Positions 52,048 through 61,098 of a DNA stretch of 64,000 bases are shown here, one piece after another. Origin of the DNA: an uncultured beta proteobacterium. Its GTDB lineage: Bacteria > Pseudomonadota > Gammaproteobacteria > Burkholderiales > Burkholderiaceae_C. The stretch's first letter is position 1. Every line of letters begins with the position of its first letter. Position numbers and translations under genes: made by a program. Location of the stretch: contig CAIKVZ010000055.1 in assembly GCA_903830985.1 (NCBI GenBank), positions 1-64,000 on the forward strand, read 5' to 3'. The notes below the pieces were generated by a model that saw only the letters and a list, made by a program, of their open reading frames with translations, made no database searches and was not told where the DNA came from.

Positions 52048-53685
52048 TCAGAAGTTGCGCGACAAGACTGCGCCGACGAAGTCGCGGTCGCGGTAAGGCT
52101 GATCAAACACCGATGACCCGCCTCTGAACATCGCGTAGTTCATGGCAAAGACCCACTTCGCAGGATTTTGCGTGAACGTCACGACGAAGTTGGCCGACTT
52201 GGCGCCTTTCATGAAGAGCGCTGAAGTGTTCGGCGTGCGTCCGGACAGGGCTTGGAAATAGTAGACCTCGGGCGTCACTTGCCAACCGGGTATCAGGGAT
52301 CCGTCGTACACCCAGCTGAAGTCAAAGTTAAAGCCGGAGGAGGTCTTGGTCCCGACCGGAACCGGTGTGCCCCCGGGATTGGTCTCCTGGCCCCAGCCCC
52401 AGCCACCGGCGGAAACCGGGTCGCCGCCGTAGCTCTGCTGCATATTCGGATAACGAATCACGACCACTTCGGACAACAGCGTTGCGGTGTCAGCGCCGAG
52501 CGCGCCGAGCAGGCCCGCGCCAACGCTCGGGGTCAGGCTGAGCAAACCGGTCAGGTGCCACTGCAGCCGCTTCTGATCGACCCAGCAGTTGCCATTTTGC
52601 GAGGAACATCCGCTGACGGCGGCATTCAGTGCCACGGCGTCCTTGGGCCGGTACGACAACTCGGTGCCGATGGCCCAGTCGCCCAGCGGGAAGTTGGCGC
52701 TGACCCCGTACATACGTCGATCTTCCGGGTAGGTCCAGCCGAGCGCACCCGTGTCCTTGATGTTGACGCTGAACTGCGGCACCTTGTCGTGGTAATTCAT
52801 GGCGTATACGCCCAGGTTCAGACTGGTCCCCGGCGGTTCGTAGCGCATGGCCACGCCCCATTGTCCGGAGTTGCGCGCAGGCACATCGGCCAGTCCATAA
52901 GTGTCGTGCCCTTTGCCCAATCCGTTCACCAGCGACCAGTAGCTCCCGGTCGGCGGGAAATAGCTGCGATTCCAGTCGGTCTGAACGTAAGCCTCGGCGT
53001 TCAGGCCCTTGGCCACCCCGGACGCCAGGCTGATCATGGGCGCGGGCAACACCACTTCCTTCAACTGTGTTCCGGGCTGCGACAGGCGCATGATGTCCAG
53101 TGCATTGGTGCTGTTCACACCACCCGGCAGGAACAGACTTTCGCCCCAGCTGACAACCTGGTTGCCGACGCGAACACGCGCCTGCTGCTCGCCAATCTGG
53201 AAGCTCTTGCTGACCCAGAAATCAAGCACCCGCGCCTTGAACTTCAGGTCCTGGCGTGCGTCATCAGCCAGATTGCCGGCCAACCCGGGGGGGGTCGTGA
53301 GGCTTTCGATGCCCGATGTCTGCGTGGCGGCAAAGTCGCGCACCCAGTTCACGCGGGTGAGGAAAGTCACTTCGCTTGGCAGCTTGAGCAGCAGTTCATG
53401 GCTGCCCTTGACTTGCAGTGCAAAAGGGTCGCCCTTCCTGTAGTTGAGGTCGCCCTGGTCGCCCAGTGCCGAGGTCGGTGCAATGCAACCGGCCGGAGCC
53501 CCCGCTCCGATTGCGCCGTCAAGAACGAGGCCGCAGGTCGGCGCCTTTGTTCTCACGCCCAGACCGAGCGATACCGTCGAATCGAAGTTGCCCGAAACGC
53601 TCTCGGTCGCGAAAGTGGTGGCAAGGACTGCCTCCGTCGAAGACAGGGTTGCGGCAATGGCCAGCAGGCGAATGGATGTTTTCAT
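52048..53685 (-). CDS. DUF1302-family exported protein
   Basis: A 545-residue exported protein with a signal peptide (MKTSIRLLAIAATLSSTEA). It has features of DUF1302: VVSWGESLFLPGGVNSTNAL, alternating amphipathic strands and a C-terminal aromatic residue (VLSRNF), suggesting an outer-membrane beta-barrel. The ATG at 53685 follows TATAGGGACATGTCC. DUF1302 and DUF1329 proteins nearly always occur together. Possible role: passage of a hydrophobic substrate through the outer membrane (inference). Confidence 0.82.
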   Translation of the reverse strand: MKTSIRLLAIAATLSSTEAVLATTFATESVSGNFDSTVSLGLGVRTKAPTCGLVLDGAIGAGAPAGCIAPTSALGDQGDLNYRKGDPFALQVKGSHELLLKLPSEVTFLTRVNWVRDFAATQTSGIESLTTPPGLAGNLADDARQDLKFKARVLDFWVSKSFQIGEQQARVRVGNQVVSWGESLFLPGGVNSTNALDIMRLSQPGTQLKEVVLPAPMISLASGVAKGLNAEAYVQTDWNRSYFPPTGSYWSLVNGLGKGHDTYGLADVPARNSGQWGVAMRYEPPGTSLNLGVYAMNYHDKVPQFSVNIKDTGALGWTYPEDRRMYGVSANFPLGDWAIGTELSYRPKDAVALNAAVSGCSSQNGNCWVDQKRLQWHLTGLLSLTPSVGAGLLGALGADTATLLSEVVVIRYPNMQQSYGGDPVSAGGWGWGQETNPGGTPVPVGTKTSSGFNFDFSWVYDGSLIPGWQVTPEVYYFQALSGRTPNTSALFMKGAKSANFVVTFTQNPAKWVFAMNYAMFRGGSSVFDQPYRDRDFVGAVLSRNF

Positions 53686-53714
53686 TGGACATGTCCCTAT
53701 AGGTTGCGGGCGCA

Positions 53715-55112
53715 TCAGCGCTCGCTGATGGACCGAAGGTTGTCGGCGGTGTAGAAGCCTTCCTTGAACTTGGGCTCCTTGGACTCCACCAGCCAGCGGA
53801 TGTCCTTGCGCGCACCGAGCGGGCTTTGATCGAACACATAGCGACCGTCGATCAGGTTGTGTTGCACGAAGGCCGGGTTGTCGCAACTGCCGGTTTCCTG
53901 CACCGGGATCACGAAGCTTTCGCGCAGCTTCCAGAGCTTGCCCTGGGCGTCATAGTCGTCGGCGACGACGATCGACCAGCTGTCCTCGTCCAGGTAGAAG
54001 GTGCGTTTCGGTGCGAGATGGCGCACGCCCTTCTTGACCGTCGCTTCGACCACCCAGACCCGGTGCGTTTCATAGCGGCGGGCCTCGCTCGCGGGCGCCT
54101 CGACCTTCAACACGTCGTCCAGTTTGGCCGCAGGGTCGTACATGCCGAATGCGTTGTAACCAACGATCAGTTCCTTCTTGCCAATGAGCTTCCAGTCAAA
54201 GCGGTCCAGTGTGCCGTTGAACATCCGGGGCTCGTCCAGCGTGTACTGATTTTCGAAGCCGATCTGCGGTGCATCGTAGGCATAGGTTGGCATGCGACGC
54301 ACCCTTCGCTGACCCGGGAAATAGTAGAAGGTATCGCTGGGCTTGTCGGTATAGCTGATGAATACCAGAGCCTGCCCCGCGAGCGCCGTTGGCGACTCAT
54401 AGGCGAAGTAGGTGAAGTACTCGACCTGCGGCAGTTGCGACAGCGGCGTCGAGCCCTTCTTGCCCCAGGGGAAGTAGTAGGTCTGCGTGGCGCCAGCCTG
54501 GATCCAGTCGCTCGTGCCCTTGCGCGGCGAGAGCGCGATGTAATTCAGCGGCCACTCGAAGCCGACGCCGGCATATTTGAGCTTGTAGTTCCACATCGCT
54601 TCGGCGCCGTTGCTCGGCATCGGGAATGGAATGCCTGGCAGGATGGCCTCCTTCAGACTCCAGCCGTCGGCACCGAGCTTGGCCGCGGCAACGTTCTTCT
54701 TCGTGTTCTCCAGAACAAAGTCGGGGTTGGCGCAGGAACGGTGCGTCGGGTACACGTCCATGCGGTAGCCCTTGGTCTGCTTGACCATCTGCACCTGTCC
54801 GGGGGAAAGTCGCTCCGCGTATTTCTCGACGTTACCGGCGTCGATCGAGTACAGGGGCTTTTCGCCCTTGTACTTGAAGTAATCCGCGCGCCGCTTGCCA
54901 GGAGCCCAGCCAGGCAACGAGGCGTCGCTTGGCGTAAACGCCGGAATGCTGCCGTCCTTGTTGGCTTTGGGATCGGCGCCCACGCCCGTGAGTTCCTTGC
55001 CCAGATGTGACGCGTCCGATGACTGCGCCACCGCAGTGCCGAAGCAGGCCAGAACGGTGGCGGTCAGGACAATTCGTTTTGTCGTCAACCCAATGAGTCG
55101 CATGGTCATCAT
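53715..55112 (-). CDS. DUF1329-family exported protein (LolB-like fold)
   Basis: A 465-residue exported protein with a signal peptide ending near TAVAQ. DUF1329 landmarks are HLGKELTGVGADPKANKDGS, PGQRRVRRMPTYAYDAPQIG and DRFDWKLIGKKELIVGYNA. The start at 55112 follows GTAGGAGACATTC. It is the first gene of the DUF1329-DUF1302-RND-YCF48 operon. The promoter module 34 bp upstream is shared with the two amine-degradation operons, which ties this transport-like set to amine catabolism. Confidence 0.84.
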   Translation of the reverse strand: MMTMRLIGLTTKRIVLTATVLACFGTAVAQSSDASHLGKELTGVGADPKANKDGSIPAFTPSDASLPGWAPGKRRADYFKYKGEKPLYSIDAGNVEKYAERLSPGQVQMVKQTKGYRMDVYPTHRSCANPDFVLENTKKNVAAAKLGADGWSLKEAILPGIPFPMPSNGAEAMWNYKLKYAGVGFEWPLNYIALSPRKGTSDWIQAGATQTYYFPWGKKGSTPLSQLPQVEYFTYFAYESPTALAGQALVFISYTDKPSDTFYYFPGQRRVRRMPTYAYDAPQIGFENQYTLDEPRMFNGTLDRFDWKLIGKKELIVGYNAFGMYDPAAKLDDVLKVEAPASEARRYETHRVWVVEATVKKGVRHLAPKRTFYLDEDSWSIVVADDYDAQGKLWKLRESFVIPVQETGSCDNPAFVQHNLIDGRYVFDQSPLGARKDIRWLVESKEPKFKEGFYTADNLRSISER

Positions 55113-55145
55113 GAATGTCTCCTACTTCTTTTAGAGTGAACTGCC

Positions 55146-55190
55146 ATGCTAAGGACATGGCCGGGCAAGTTCTTGGTAAATCGCGCCAAT
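55146..55190 (-). promoter_or_regulatory. Promoter module 1 (before DUF1329 operon): activator box plus -10
   Basis: On the minus strand the box ATTGGCGCGATTTACCAAGA (55190-55171) is followed after exactly 18 bp by TTAGCAT (55152-55146). The box contains the dyad TTGG-N9-CCAA and reaches the expected -35 position, where no good -35 hexamer exists. This is the layout of an activator-dependent promoter. Two more copies lie at 58315-58359 and 62394-62438. Confidence 0.8.
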
Positions 55191-55238
55191 CTCAAAGCTG
55201 GCGCTGGCGATTCATCTGATGCGCAGGCTGCGCCCGGC

Positions 55239-56783
55239 TCATGCCAGCAGCGGGCTGCGAATCTTCGAATAGCCGCTGGCCTGCTCGTAGGCGTGACCCA
55301 CCTGAAGCACCGCAAGGTCGGCCTGTGCGGGCCCGAGCACTTGCAGTCCCATAGGCAAGCCGCCCGGCCCGAAACCGGCTGGAACGTTGAGCACAGGAAC
55401 GCCTGCGAGCGTGCCTCCCACGACCACTTCCATCCAGCGATGGTAGGTATCCATCGCCTTGCCGTTGACCGACTTGGGCCATTCGACCTTGGAGTCGAAG
55501 GGAAACACCTGCGCCGACGGCAACACCAAAAAATCATACTTTTGAAACAAGGTATTCAAGGCCTGGTACCAGGCAGAGCGGTCAACCGAGGCGCGGAACA
55601 CATCGGCTGCGCTGAGCGTCAACCCGTTCTCGATTTCCCAGACGGCCTCGGGCTTCATCATGGCCCGCAGCTTGGGGTTGGCGTACAGGCCGCCTGCGAT
55701 TCCGGCCAACAAAAATCCGCGCAGCGTGAGCCAGCTCTGCCACAGACGCGGCATCGAAAAATCCGGCTGCACGGCCTCGACCGTGCACCCGATCGCCTCG
55801 AAGTGCTTGAGCGCCTTCTGGCTGAGTTCCATGACGCCGGGTTCAGTCGCGAGATAGCCGTTGAAGTCGCCCATCCAGCCGATGCGCATTCCCTTGTGCT
55901 CACGTTGCAAAGACCTGGTAAACATGACCGGGTCCTGGTCGATGGACAGCGGGACGCGTGCATCGAATCCGCTTTGCACCGACAGCAGCATGGCCAGATC
56001 GGCCACGCTTCGGGCCAGCGGCCCCTCGTACCCGAGTTGCTGGTAGAACACCTCGGACGTGGGACCGTAGGGGACGCGGCCAAACGACGGCCGAAAGCCG
56101 AAGATATTGTTGTAGCCGGCAGGGTTGCGCAGCGAGCCCATCATGTCGCTCCCGTCGGCCACGGGCAGCATACGCAGCGCCACCGACACCGATGCGCCGC
56201 CACTGCTTCCGCCCGCGGTCTTTGTGGGGTCGAATGCGTTGCCCGTGGTGCCGAACACCGTGTTGTAGGTCTGCGAGCCGAGGCCGAATTCGGGGGTGTT
56301 CGTCTTGCCAATCAGGATCGCACCGGACCTGCGGGCGCGCTCGACGACGATCGCGTCGGTTTTGGGAATGTTGTTCTTCAGTATGGGCGAGCCCTGCGTC
56401 GTCAGGATGCCTGCGGTGTTGGCAAGATCCTTGGGCGCCTGAGGAAAGCCGTGCATCCAGCCCAGCCGCTGACCCTTTGCCAGTTGCGCGTCGCGCTCGT
56501 CTGCCTGGCTCAGCAGCCCTTCGCGCCCCTGCAGTGAAACAATGGCGTTGACTTTGGGGTTGAGCCGGTCGATCTGGGAAAGGTAGGCCAGCATCACTTC
56601 CTTGCAGGACACCTGCTTGGTCTGGATGGCTTGCGCCAGTCGCACAGCGCCGAATTCAACGATTTCCGGGTTTGACGCAGCCTGCGCGCCGTGGCCAAGT
56701 GGCGCCGCAAGCACGGCCGCTGTCGCCAGGCCCTGCTTGATGAAGTCGCGGCGCTGCAGATCTGTGAGGTTGATTGGGTCCAT
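55239..56783 (-). CDS. Amidase-signature-family hydrolase with Tat signal (probably periplasmic)
   Basis: A 514-residue amidase. The Ser-cisSer-Lys triad regions are visible: Lys in GFPQAPKDLANTAG, cis-Ser in TAGGSSGGAS and the nucleophile in DGSDMMGSLRNP. The N terminus carries a Tat-type signal (LQRRDFIKQGLATAAVLAAP) ending near AQAAS. It is transcribed behind the aldehyde dehydrogenase gene, 31 bp away. It may release arylalkylamines from their amides in the periplasm, where aromatic amine dehydrogenase works. The substrate is inferred from context only. Confidence 0.85.
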   Translation of the reverse strand: MDPINLTDLQRRDFIKQGLATAAVLAAPLGHGAQAASNPEIVEFGAVRLAQAIQTKQVSCKEVMLAYLSQIDRLNPKVNAIVSLQGREGLLSQADERDAQLAKGQRLGWMHGFPQAPKDLANTAGILTTQGSPILKNNIPKTDAIVVERARRSGAILIGKTNTPEFGLGSQTYNTVFGTTGNAFDPTKTAGGSSGGASVSVALRMLPVADGSDMMGSLRNPAGYNNIFGFRPSFGRVPYGPTSEVFYQQLGYEGPLARSVADLAMLLSVQSGFDARVPLSIDQDPVMFTRSLQREHKGMRIGWMGDFNGYLATEPGVMELSQKALKHFEAIGCTVEAVQPDFSMPRLWQSWLTLRGFLLAGIAGGLYANPKLRAMMKPEAVWEIENGLTLSAADVFRASVDRSAWYQALNTLFQKYDFLVLPSAQVFPFDSKVEWPKSVNGKAMDTYHRWMEVVVGGTLAGVPVLNVPAGFGPGGLPMGLQVLGPAQADLAVLQVGHAYEQASGYSKIRSPLLA

Positions 56784-56814
56784 GATGGGTCAACTTTCAG
56801 TAGGGGTCAGAGTT

Positions 56815-58230
56815 TCACTTCTTGATGCTGATGACCTGCGGCACGGTCAGCGCCTTGAGGCCTTCCATGCCAAATTCGACGCCCTGGCCGGAGCCCTTGA
56901 TGCCGCCAAAAGGCACCATGGGATGGATCGCACCGTGCTGGTTGATCCAGACCGTTCCGGCTTCGAGTTGTTGCGCCACCCGCATCGCTTCGCTCGCATC
57001 GCTGCTCCAGACCGAGGCACCCAACGCCGCGTCGAGCGCGTTGGCCTTGGCGATGGCATCCGCCACGTCGCGGTACTTGATGATGGGTAGCACCGGGCCG
57101 AACTGCTCTTCAGCGACCAGGCGTGAGCCATCAGCGATATCGGCCACCAGCGTGATCGGATAGAAATAGCCGTTGCCGCCAACCGCCTTGCCGCCGGTGA
57201 CGATGCGCGCGCCGTGGCTTTTCGCGTCTTCGACCAGTTCGCTGACCTTGTCAAACTGCATCTTGTTCTGGATCGGGCCGAGCACAACCCCGTCCTGCAT
57301 GCCGTCGCCCATGGTCATCTTTTCGGCAACGGCCTTGAGCGCCTGCACCATCTCCTCATAAATGCTTTCATGCACGTACAGGCGTTTGGCGCACGCGCAG
57401 GTCTGCCCCATGTTGATGAAGGCACCCCAGAACAGGCCTTCGGCGATTTCGGCCGGTTTGGCGCCAGGCAGCACGATGGCCGCGTCATTGCCGCCAAGTT
57501 CCAGCGTCAGGCGCGCCAGATTGTTCGCCGACGCTTCGATGATCCTTTTGCCGGTGCGGGTCGAACCGGTGAACATGATCTTCTGCACGTCCTTGTGGCG
57601 CACCAGAAAATCGCCCACCTTGCCGTCACCACCAATGGTGTTGAGCACGCCGGGTGGCAAGACGGCGGCGATCAGCCGCACCATTTCCAGCGTGCCCAGC
57701 GGCGTGTACTCGGACGGCTTGAGCACCACCGTGTTGCCCACGCGCAGCGATGGCACGATCTGCCAGATCGCGATCAGCAAAGGCCAGTTCCAGGGGGCAA
57801 TCGCGCCGACCACGCCGATCGGCTTGCGGTGCAATTCGTCGCGCCGCGTGTCGTCCTCGAACACCACCTCAACCGGCAGGTCCAGCGACGCGGGCACCTG
57901 GGTCCAGCCGACGCAGGCCTGCATTTCGAACATCGAGCCGGGCCCCGCGAGGGGCTTGCCTTGCTCCTGCGTGATCCACTTGGCGAGGTACTCGGTATTG
58001 CTGGTGAGCACGTCAGCCACCTTGTTCAGATAGTCCTTGCGCGTGGCGTCGGGCAGGGCGGCCCATGCGGGCTGGGCCGCCTTGGCCGCTGCCACAGCCG
58101 CATTCACCTGCGCCAGCGAAGACGTGGGTGCCAGCCCCAGCGGCTCGAACGTGGCCGGGTTCCTGATCTCGAAACTGGCTTCGTCGCCGGCGACCGATTT
58201 TCCGTCAATGATCAGTTGAAAACTTTGCAT
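56815..58230 (-). CDS. Aldehyde dehydrogenase, probably for arylacetaldehydes
   Basis: A 471-residue NAD-dependent aldehyde dehydrogenase: IAPWNWPLLIAIWQIVPSLR, FTGSTRTGKRI, catalytic Glu in LELGGNDAAI and catalytic Cys in INMGQTCACAKRLYV. There is no signal peptide, so it is cytoplasmic. Its operon (ALDH-amidase) has promoter module 2 upstream and lies next to the aau operon, so the natural substrate is likely phenylacetaldehyde or another aldehyde made by aromatic amine dehydrogenase. The ATG at 58230 gives the standard N terminus. Confidence 0.86.
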   Translation of the reverse strand: MQSFQLIIDGKSVAGDEASFEIRNPATFEPLGLAPTSSLAQVNAAVAAAKAAQPAWAALPDATRKDYLNKVADVLTSNTEYLAKWITQEQGKPLAGPGSMFEMQACVGWTQVPASLDLPVEVVFEDDTRRDELHRKPIGVVGAIAPWNWPLLIAIWQIVPSLRVGNTVVLKPSEYTPLGTLEMVRLIAAVLPPGVLNTIGGDGKVGDFLVRHKDVQKIMFTGSTRTGKRIIEASANNLARLTLELGGNDAAIVLPGAKPAEIAEGLFWGAFINMGQTCACAKRLYVHESIYEEMVQALKAVAEKMTMGDGMQDGVVLGPIQNKMQFDKVSELVEDAKSHGARIVTGGKAVGGNGYFYPITLVADIADGSRLVAEEQFGPVLPIIKYRDVADAIAKANALDAALGASVWSSDASEAMRVAQQLEAGTVWINQHGAIHPMVPFGGIKGSGQGVEFGMEGLKALTVPQVISIKK

Positions 58231-58314
58231 AGGTGTCTCTCTGGTGTTGGCTGAAGCGATGAACCCGACACGCCAAAACAGGCGGCGCCGGCATGACACG
58301 ATGTCATGCACTTC

Positions 58315-58359
58315 ATGCTAAGAGGCGGGGAATGTGCAGTCTTGGTAAATCGCGCCAAT
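58315..58359 (-). promoter_or_regulatory. Promoter module 2 (before ALDH-amidase operon): activator box plus -10
   Basis: The minus strand reads ATTGGCGCGATTTACCAAGA (58359-58340), identical to module 1, then 18 bp, then TTAGCAT (58321-58315). The 18-bp spacers of the modules are unrelated in sequence, so the box and the -10 are conserved by function. The ALDH start is 109 bp beyond the box. Confidence 0.8.
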
Positions 58360-58447
58360 TGCAGCTGGATCTTGAACAGTGCAGGCGCGAATGGCCGGAT
58401 CCAAGTCTGCTGCCCCACGACCGCCACTGTGCGCCGCAGGCCTGCGC

Positions 58448-58924
58448 CTAAGGGCCGAACTCAGCGCCCAGCGCCAGACCCAGATCGTGCGCCTGTTGCA
58501 GCAGTTTTCGTCGCGCTGCCGGGACATCATGCGGGCGACTCTGGCGCAGGCGGGCAATTTCGTCGGCGTTGTAGGGAACGAAATCCCTTGGCATGGTCGG
58601 CGCCGACACCAGCGGCAACAACCAGTTCATCAGCGTGGCAATGTCGCTGTCGCCCAGGGGCGAATTCATCACCCCCGGCACTTGAACAATGAATTCACGC
58701 CCGCCCTTGAGCATGAGGAAATCTCCCAGCGCGCCGCGCATCGACGGCACGCCCTTGCTCGGAGCGCCGCTACCGTCGCGTCCGTGGCAGCCGGAGCAAT
58801 GCTGGATGAAATTCAGGCGTGCGAGGGTCTGCACTGCGGCCTGCGCGCTCGCTGCGCTGGCCAGACCCGCAAGTACCGCGAGCGCCACGAGCCGCGCCAG
58901 CCAACTCCGACGTTGGAAAATCAT
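58448..58924 (-). CDS. Monohaem c-type cytochrome, aau operon
   Basis: A 158-residue exported protein with a signal peptide ending near ASAQA and one haem site, C43-S-G-C46-H, in QHCSGCHGRDGSG. It is the last gene of the aau operon; its ATG overlaps the stop of the previous cytochrome gene. It probably accepts electrons from aromatic amine dehydrogenase directly or through the neighbouring cytochrome. The C-terminal 50 residues are charged and helical, without a recognised domain. Confidence 0.78.
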   Translation of the reverse strand: MIFQRRSWLARLVALAVLAGLASAASAQAAVQTLARLNFIQHCSGCHGRDGSGAPSKGVPSMRGALGDFLMLKGGREFIVQVPGVMNSPLGDSDIATLMNWLLPLVSAPTMPRDFVPYNADEIARLRQSRPHDVPAARRKLLQQAHDLGLALGAEFGP

Positions 58925-59379
58925 CTGGGCAAACGCTCACGGAGCTCACGCAATTGCTTGTGCGTCGTCACGGCAGCCCGTGCCTGCACAAAGTCGGCGC
59001 CGGAAAACAGCGGTTGCGCCGCGCCATTCAAATCTTGCGCCAGATAATTCGCAACGCCAGCGAGTTCGTCGTCCGACATTGGCAACTGCGTTGGCATGGC
59101 GCCAACGAAGACCTGCCCTTGCGAGACGATGCGTCCACTCAGACCGTGAATCAGCACCTGCGTGACATAGCGCCGGCCGTCCTCCATGGCAAGCAGGTTC
59201 GCGAGCGTGCCAGCCAATGCGGGCGCCAAACCCACCAATCCCTTGCCGCCGCTCTGGTGACAGGCAATGCATTGCCGATTGAACGTTGCCAGGCCTTGCG
59301 GCACCGTTGCATCCGAGGCCGCGGCGAGCTCCGTTGCCAGCGCCAAAAGAACGCCAAAAGACAGCGCCCGTGGTGTCAC
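58921..59379 (-). CDS. Monohaem c-type cytochrome downstream of aauA
   Basis: A 152-residue cytochrome c starting at a GTG that overlaps the aauA stop (GTGA), so it is translationally coupled. The signal peptide ends near LAAAS. The haem site is C37-I-A-C40-H (FNRQCIACHQSGGKG), and a likely axial Met lies in GAMPTQLPMSDDE. A monohaem cytochrome gene follows aauBEDA in Alcaligenes faecalis too, to my recollection. It is a likely electron acceptor for the TTQ enzyme, replacing amicyanin or azurin. Confidence 0.8.
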   Translation of the reverse strand: MTPRALSFGVLLALATELAAASDATVPQGLATFNRQCIACHQSGGKGLVGLAPALAGTLANLLAMEDGRRYVTQVLIHGLSGRIVSQGQVFVGAMPTQLPMSDDELAGVANYLAQDLNGAAQPLFSGADFVQARAAVTTHKQLRELRERLPR

Positions 59380-59930
59380 TTCTCGGCAACGCCCACGATG
59401 AATGAAACCGTGCAGTGGTAGACCGAGCTGTCGTTGGCCATGCACCAATTCACGTCGTTGTGCACACCCATGCGATAGCCAGGACGATCGCCCTGATTGT
59501 TGTTGCAGAAGCAACGCCCGCAACTCGTTCGACCGCAACAGTCGGTATAGCTGACCAGATAGTCCAGCCCATCCTTGGGGTTGTGGCAGGTGCCAACCCA
59601 GGAGACTTTCGAAGCCGTGGTCCCCGGCGGGCAACTGGTCGCACTGCCGCCGCAGCAGGAGCACAGGAAGCCGTCGACCGAGCAGTAGCGCCAGTAGTCG
59701 CAATCTGTCCCCGTGGCTTCCTTCTTTTTCCCGGCTGCGGCGTCGGTTTGCGGCTGCCCTTCGGCGTGCGCCTGGGACGTACGGTCAAACGGCAATACCG
59801 GCAAGGCCACTGCGCCGCTGAGGAACAGCTTTCCGATGCGTGCCAGCGCGCTGCGCCGCGAAGTGTGGCTGGCCAGGGCGCGCGATCGGCCCTCGACCAG
59901 GCGATCGACGAAATCGAACAAACGCATCAT
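59376..59930 (-). CDS. aauA: Aromatic amine dehydrogenase light chain (TTQ subunit)
   Basis: A 184-residue periplasmic subunit with a Tat-like leader (SHTSRRSALARIGKLFLSGA). The mature part has the cysteine-rich fold CDYWRYCSVDGFLCSCCGG with many disulfide cysteines. The two tryptophans that become tryptophan tryptophylquinone are W111 (KVSWVGTCHNP) and W162 (NDVNWCMAN). They are 51 residues apart, as in MauA (57/108), and the catalytic Asp is at 130. It oxidises arylalkylamines such as phenylethylamine or tyramine to aldehydes, releasing ammonia. Methylamine dehydrogenase is the alternative, but the mau-specific genes are missing and an aromatic aldehyde pathway is adjacent. Confidence 0.9.
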   Translation of the reverse strand: MMRLFDFVDRLVEGRSRALASHTSRRSALARIGKLFLSGAVALPVLPFDRTSQAHAEGQPQTDAAAGKKKEATGTDCDYWRYCSVDGFLCSCCGGSATSCPPGTTASKVSWVGTCHNPKDGLDYLVSYTDCCGRTSCGRCFCNNNQGDRPGYRMGVHNDVNWCMANDSSVYHCTVSFIVGVAEK

Positions 59931-60535
59931 GAATTCTCCTTAGCGAAACGCGACGTATCCAAGTATTCCTGCACCGAGGCCACGCCCAGTTCGCGCGCCG
60001 CGAACAGGCTGTCGAGTTGCTCGCGCGAGTTCACCAGGCCCTTGGCGCGTACCCGCCCGGCCTCGTCGATCAACACGGCGTAGGGCAGCTTGCTCACGCG
60101 GTAGGCCATGCCAAGCTCGGCCGACAGCACGTAGGGAAAACTGATCAGGTCGGCGCGGCGACGGAACTCGTCGTGATCGGGTTGGTTGCCATCCGAGGCC
60201 AATACGATTTCCAGCGACTCGCCTTCAGCGGCCCGAACCGATTTGAGAATCGGCAGCAGCTTTTTGCACACAGGACAGGTCGGGGAAAGAAAAAAGATCA
60301 GGGTGGCGCACGGCCCGGGCGCGCCCAGCGCGATGGCGCCGCCGGACAGCTTGGCGAGCTGAAACACCGGAGCCAGGTCACCGACCTTGGGGCCGCTGTC
60401 CATCATCAGTGCGCCCATGGGCGCAATGCGCTCGTACAAGATTCCGATTTGCCGCGACAGCGCTATCACGACCACCAGCAAGGCCAACACGGCGACCCAC
60501 AACAGAATGTTGGAAACCATCAAAGCGTCATTCAT
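59927..60535 (-). CDS. aauD: MauD/AauD-like thioredoxin-fold disulfide protein for amine dehydrogenase maturation
   Basis: A 202-residue membrane-anchored thioredoxin-like protein. An N-terminal helix (NILLWVAVLALLVVVIALSR) is followed by a periplasmic domain with the redox motif C87-P-V-C90 in FFLSPTCPVCKK and a cis-proline in SKLPYAVLID. MauD is needed to form the many disulfides of the light chain. Order B-E-D-A and overlapping starts match the aau and mau operons. Confidence 0.9.
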   Translation of the reverse strand: MNDALMVSNILLWVAVLALLVVVIALSRQIGILYERIAPMGALMMDSGPKVGDLAPVFQLAKLSGGAIALGAPGPCATLIFFLSPTCPVCKKLLPILKSVRAAEGESLEIVLASDGNQPDHDEFRRRADLISFPYVLSAELGMAYRVSKLPYAVLIDEAGRVRAKGLVNSREQLDSLFAARELGVASVQEYLDTSRFAKENS

Positions 60536-61098
60536 GGCGAATTCCTCAAGTCAGTCAAACGCGATTGCTGGCTCAGCAGCAGATTCACGACGTAATACAG
60601 GCCCAAGCCAAACAGCGTGGCAAAACCGACAGCCGCCAGGTCCAGCCAGACCGGGTTGCGCGCCGAGGTCGGCGCAGCGGCGACAAAGGTCAACAGCACC
60701 AAAATTGCATTGCGCATGACCAAGCCGGCGCTCAAGCTGGTGTGCAAGTCACCGCCGCAGCCACAATCAATGCGCTCGCGCCCACGCAGCATATTCACCA
60801 TCACCGCCAGCGTCACAAGCAGCAAATGGGCACAGGCCAGCGCCGCGCCGGCGGTACGCGTCGCCGTCGGCAGCAGCAGCAGGCCCGCCAGCAGTTCCAT
60901 CAATGGCAGGCCGCGCGCCACCCAGGGCACGGCGCCGGCGGGGAGAATCTGGTAGTTGTCCACGCTGTCGCGAAACATTTCGGGCTGGCGCAGTTTTTCC
61001 AGCCCGGCGATGGCCAGAATCGATGCCACGATGGCCGCTGCCGCGTGACCGAATACCGGGTCGATCGGCGCCAATGCTGCGGAGAACCATGGCTGCAT
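60532..61098 (-). CDS. aauE: MauE/AauE-like membrane protein for amine dehydrogenase maturation
   Basis: A 188-residue membrane protein with four to five hydrophobic segments and the conserved cysteine pair in RIDCGCGGDLH; it belongs to the MauE/DoxX-like group. It probably hands reducing or oxidising equivalents to MauD for disulfide formation in the light chain. The ATG at 61098 overlaps the aauB stop (TGATG); a TTG just upstream is less likely. Confidence 0.88.
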   Translation of the reverse strand: MQPWFSAALAPIDPVFGHAAAAIVASILAIAGLEKLRQPEMFRDSVDNYQILPAGAVPWVARGLPLMELLAGLLLLPTATRTAGAALACAHLLLVTLAVMVNMLRGRERIDCGCGGDLHTSLSAGLVMRNAILVLLTFVAAAPTSARNPVWLDLAAVGFATLFGLGLYYVVNLLLSQQSRLTDLRNSP

